A stretch of DNA of 64,000 bases from Nocardia vinacea NBRC 16497 (lineage in GTDB: Bacteria; Actinomycetota; Actinomycetes; Mycobacteriales; Mycobacteriaceae), in contig NZ_BAGN01000015.1 of NCBI RefSeq assembly GCF_000308835.1, positions 50,442 to 114,441 of the forward strand, given 5' to 3'. Below the pieces are notes generated by a model, which saw nothing but the letters and a program-made list of their open reading frames with translations, made no database searches and had not been told where the DNA came from. Of the stretch, positions 61,665 through 64,000 are shown in pieces (positions within the stretch are counted from its first letter, which is position 1; each line of letters begins with the position of its first letter). The translations under genes were made by a program, and so were the position numbers.

Positions 61665-61936
61665 TGTGTCTCCGGTGGCGTCACCCGGATACCGAAGTCA
61701 GCGCGGTCGTCCACCACGCGGGTGCCGATCCATGGGCATCCGCCGGGAACAATCGCGTCGATGGTTCCGGAATGCGCGGCGATCTTGCCTTCCACCAGGC
61801 GTGCCCAGGTCATGCAGAACCGGGATGGACACGTCACTTCGACCAGCCTCCCGGTGCGCCGGTCGAACTTCCCGACTCCGTACTGGGACAGCTTTATCCA
61901 TGGACCGCAGTCGCATCCGCACTTCTTCATCCCCAT
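61661..61936 (-). CDS. Small Cys-rich hypothetical protein
   Basis: A 91-residue protein from ATG 61936 (or 61930) with MGMKKCGCDCGPWIKLSQYG at the front, where three Cys in a CGCDC-like cluster suggest metal binding. There is one more Cys in CPSRFC and one in GGCPW. It overlaps both neighbours and belongs to the minus-strand unit divergent from the XRE gene. Confidence 0.62.
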   Translation of the reverse strand: MGMKKCGCDCGPWIKLSQYGVGKFDRRTGRLVEVTCPSRFCMTWARLVEGKIAAHSGTIDAIVPGGCPWIGTRVVDDRADFGIRVTPPETQ

Positions 61937-62232
61937 GTTCCCGTCCGTGCGTAGTGGGCCGGTCTTCCCACGGTGACGCGAATGCGCGGCGAATAGATTC
62001 GCGCTCGAATGCTGTTCTGATTGTGGATGATTCGGGTCGGCCGAGCGGAAATCGGGCGCACGTTGGTCACTTTCGCGAAGTCCCGGCTTCGGTCCGGTCG
62101 AGGTCCGCGGACCGGAATCGGGTAGTCCTGATCCGCGCGAAGTTCCATTCGGCTTGTCCCCACGAGGAAACAGGCCATCCACACGCCGACGACGGCGGCG
62201 GTGATGAGTAGCACGTGCCACAGGTCGTTCAT
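61927..62232 (-). CDS. Small single-helix membrane protein
   Basis: A 101-residue protein from ATG 62232, with ggggga six bases upstream. It has one transmembrane segment (WHVLLITAAVVGVWMACFLV) and a basic C-terminal tail. Co-translated with its neighbours by overlap. Function unknown. Confidence 0.58.
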   Translation of the reverse strand: MNDLWHVLLITAAVVGVWMACFLVGTSRMELRADQDYPIPVRGPRPDRSRDFAKVTNVRPISARPTRIIHNQNSIRARIYSPRIRVTVGRPAHYARTGTWG

Positions 62233-62519
62233 CGACATTCCCCCGTACGCCACCACCGCCGGCTTCGCGCAGGCTTGTGTAGCGAGGTCTCCCACGGGGG
62301 TTCCCGAAGCGCCAGCCCCATGGTTTCGAGCGCGGTGAGGCCGACCAGACCAGCCATCATGCCGACGACCGCCACCGCCTCGACGACCGCCACCGCCTCG
62401 GCGGCCTGCATCGCCGCTGTCGCCTGCACCGTGGTCAGCGTCCTACCGGGCAGGTAGGAGACCACCCAGCAGCTATCGCCAACACTTTTTGCCTGATGCT
62501 CGGACTGGTCGCTGGTCAT
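62229..62519 (-). CDS. Small hydrophobic hypothetical protein, first gene of the minus-strand unit
   Basis: A 96-residue protein from ATG 62519 (ATG 62549 possible): SVGDSCWVVSYLPGRTLTTVQ, then a long Ala/Val-rich helix (AAMQAAEAVAVVEAVAVVGM) and a second short hydrophobic stretch. It could be a small membrane protein. It overlaps the next gene by four bases. Confidence 0.55.
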   Translation of the reverse strand: MTSDQSEHQAKSVGDSCWVVSYLPGRTLTTVQATAAMQAAEAVAVVEAVAVVGMMAGLVGLTALETMGLALREPPWETSLHKPARSRRWWRTGECR

Positions 62520-62594
62520 CAGCGATCCGCCGACTACGTGTACCGCCATGGCTCCCCGATCCGCTCGGCCCTGCCGATGCAAGCGCGTACTGTG

Positions 62595-62642
62595 GTATTG
62601 GATACGGAGAAGAATAAATCACTTGATTAAAGTATTCAATAC
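62595..62642. promoter_or_regulatory. Twin palindromes between divergent units
   Basis: GTATTGGATAC (62595-62605) and GTATTCAATAC (62632-62642) are two near-identical 11-bp palindromes 37 bases apart, in the AT-rich gap between the XRE gene and the minus-strand small genes. They are the most probable operators of the XRE regulator. Confidence 0.65.
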
Positions 62643-62710
62643 GTAGATGAAGGTTGCCGTGTGTCCGTGCTATACGGTGATCACGGCTCATCCCAGGAAG
62701 GATCGACGAG

Positions 62711-63577
62711 ATGGCACGGACGTCTCCCACCGTTGCTGGCTGGGAACTCATGCTTCGAATCCGCAAACAGGCTGACGCTCGCGGTGAGAAGTCGAATGCC
62801 GTCGCCCGGGCCTTGGATGTCAGCCCGCAGTACTGGTCGCAGCTCGTCAAGGGCAAGGGTGTGCTCGGCGAGGACAAGCTCAAGACCCTGATGAATCTGT
62901 TGGAGTTCGACGCCGACGAGCAGGCAGAGCTACTGGTCTTGCGAGATGTCGCCAAGGGGCGTGGCCCATATGCGGAGTACTCGGCCCTTTTCAGCGAATC
63001 ACTGATGCGGTTCTACGGCCTGGAAGACGGAGCCCAAAGCATCCGAAGCTTCGAGAGCGGCGTGATCCCTGGCCTGCTTCAGACCGAGGACTACATTCGC
63101 GTGCTGATGAAGGCAAACGTCACCACCGGACGGCCGACCGAGGTCGAGCAGCGCGTCAGTACGCGACTACAGCGTCAGCAGCGCCTCAACGAGCCTGATT
63201 CCCTCCAACTGTCGGCAATCATCGGACAGGCGGCCTTGATGTATCAGGTGGGCGGTCCGGATGTGCATCGAGCACAGCTTCGACATCTCCAGCGTCTGGT
63301 GGATCAGCACCCCGATACGCTCGATCTGCGCGTGATCCCGTTCGAAGCTGGCGGCGCGATCGCGAGCCTCAACGCCTCGACGTTTCATCTGTTGGATTTC
63401 GAGAGTGCACGTCTGCCGACGTTGGGCTGGGTCGAATCCGCCGCCTATGGCGAGATCGTCGAGGATCCCAAACGCGTCAACGACCTCGACTACCTGTACA
63501 ACCAGGTACAGCTGATCGCTCTCGACCCAGGCGACTCGCAGAACTTGATCGACCGAATTGCAAGCCAGATAGGATAA
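62711..63577 (+). CDS. XRE-family regulator with DUF5753 (WhiJ-like)
   Basis: A 288-residue protein. Residues 10-75 form the HTH (MLRIRKQADARG...ALDVSPQYWSQLVKGKGVLGEDKLKTLMNLL). Residues ~95-285 are the DUF5753 domain (ESGVIPGLLQTEDYIRVLM, RVSTRLQRQQRL, LRVIPFEAGG, WVESAAYGEIVEDP). In Streptomyces, WhiJ-like proteins with DUF397 partners control development. ATG 62711 follows aggaagg. The DUF397 gene starts six bases after its stop. Confidence 0.92.
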   Translation: MARTSPTVAGWELMLRIRKQADARGEKSNAVARALDVSPQYWSQLVKGKGVLGEDKLKTLMNLLEFDADEQAELLVLRDVAKGRGPYAEYSALFSESLMRFYGLEDGAQSIRSFESGVIPGLLQTEDYIRVLMKANVTTGRPTEVEQRVSTRLQRQQRLNEPDSLQLSAIIGQAALMYQVGGPDVHRAQLRHLQRLVDQHPDTLDLRVIPFEAGGAIASLNASTFHLLDFESARLPTLGWVESAAYGEIVEDPKRVNDLDYLYNQVQLIALDPGDSQNLIDRIASQIG

Positions 63578-63582
63578 GCACT

Positions 63583-63915
63583 GTGAGCACACCCTTCTTC
63601 AAATCTACTTTCAGCGGAGGGGATCAGACCTGCGTGGAAGTTGCCCATCGAAGCAGCGCCGTGCTCATTCGCGACAGCAAGTACCCGAACAACACCTCGC
63701 CGATCATCACCGTCCCGGCTGAACACTGGGCGATGGTTCTCGATCTGGCCCTTGGTAAGAACTCGGGCACGGTGGCCGATATCCTCACCGTGACAGTGGA
63801 TCAGGACGGCGGCGCGACCCTCAGCAGCGACAGCGTGACGCTGGTCTACAACGCCGACGAATGGGATGCCTTCGCGAAGGGTGTTGCCGACGGCCAATTC
63901 GACCGCCACGAGTGA
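63583..63915 (+). CDS. DUF397 protein, partner of the XRE regulator
   Basis: A 110-residue protein (TFSGGDQTCVEVAHRSSAVLIRDSKYPN...ADEWDAFAKGVADGQFD). The N-terminal half has the DUF397 signature (WxKSSxSxxxxxCVEVA...VxVRDSKxPxxP, here with FKSTFSGG). The C-terminal ~45 residues are longer than usual, with a second related domain half. The pair behaves like a toxin-antitoxin-like or regulator/antagonist module in other actinobacteria. Confidence 0.9.
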   Translation: MSTPFFKSTFSGGDQTCVEVAHRSSAVLIRDSKYPNNTSPIITVPAEHWAMVLDLALGKNSGTVADILTVTVDQDGGATLSSDSVTLVYNADEWDAFAKGVADGQFDRHE

Positions 63916-64000
63916 ACCCGGACAGCCGTAGCCGTCGAATCCTCTTGCTGCGCTGAGCTTTTGCTGTTCGGTAAGGTAGTTAGTGTGAGCACTACGTGGT
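63916..64000. other. Right window edge
   Basis: A GTG near 63985 (gtgagcactacgtgg) could start a plus-strand gene that continues beyond the window; there are too few bases to tell. Confidence 0.3.

Overview
The window looks like chromosomal DNA of a mycolic-acid actinomycete, most likely Nocardia or a close relative. It is GC-rich and carries a topA (C-terminal repeats and Lys-rich tail) - DinB - holB - tRNA-Thr block, three MspA-type porins, an antigen-85-like mycolyltransferase-fold esterase, a Pls/PosA-type NRPS, ESX/WXG-like small proteins and an XRE-DUF5753/DUF397 locus. This is judged from protein families only.

Layout. (1) 1-3.45 kb: conserved topA (3' part), DinB-like protein, holB. 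(2) 3.48-19.52 kb: a genomic island in a tRNA-Thr(CGT) gene. A perfect 71-bp direct repeat (3484-3554 = 19447-19517) ends exactly at tRNA position 38, and the intact tRNA is rebuilt at the right end. The island holds a decayed tyrosine integrase, IS30 debris, two MspA porins, a STAND ATPase, a truncated esterase, and an AT-richer block at 9.6-17.2 kb. That block is a tightly packed operon: radical-SAM-like barrel protein, a 32-residue peptide, a perfect 18-bp hairpin, a dTMP-kinase-like protein, an MFS exporter, a PEP-utiliser-type TIM-barrel protein, a nucleotidyltransferase-fold protein, a methyltransferase and two unknowns. A convergent FkbM-like methyltransferase gene follows. I read this as a candidate undescribed peptide-natural-product (RiPP-like) system. 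A near-identical 13-bp odd palindrome (GTCCGGACCGGAC) stands upstream of the porin pair/STAND gene, the operon and the FkbM gene, suggesting one regulon. Gene debris (RmuC, superfamily-1 helicase) and a degenerate second tRNA copy sit at the right end.

(3) 19.6-24.85 kb: double-TetR regulator, FadE5-like acyl-CoA dehydrogenase, a MarR gene whose first 64 codons are cleanly inverted, a third MspA porin and a tRNA 3'-half-like sequence; this may be a second, older insertion. (4) 24.85-30.6 kb: two large LuxR-type ATPase regulators flanking a DUF35 protein. (5) 31-45 kb: esterases, YhgE/Pip-like membrane protein, secreted lytic transglycosylase-like and S1 protease, a 25-residue hydrophobic peptide gene with its own terminator, mycolyltransferase-like protein, BBE oxidase, second tryptophanyl-tRNA synthetase, small conserved proteins. 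(6) 43.8-58.2 kb: M1 peptidase + giant Pls-like NRPS operon, two MarR/MFS drug-efflux modules, LysE exporter, SAM-IV riboswitch with a class V PLP enzyme, flavin reductase, YbaK, enoyl-CoA hydratase. (7) 58.3-60.6 kb: AT-richer four-gene operon of lipoprotein and type VII-like substrates. (8) 61.4-63.9 kb: four small minus-strand genes divergent from an XRE-DUF5753 + DUF397 pair, with twin operator-like palindromes between them.
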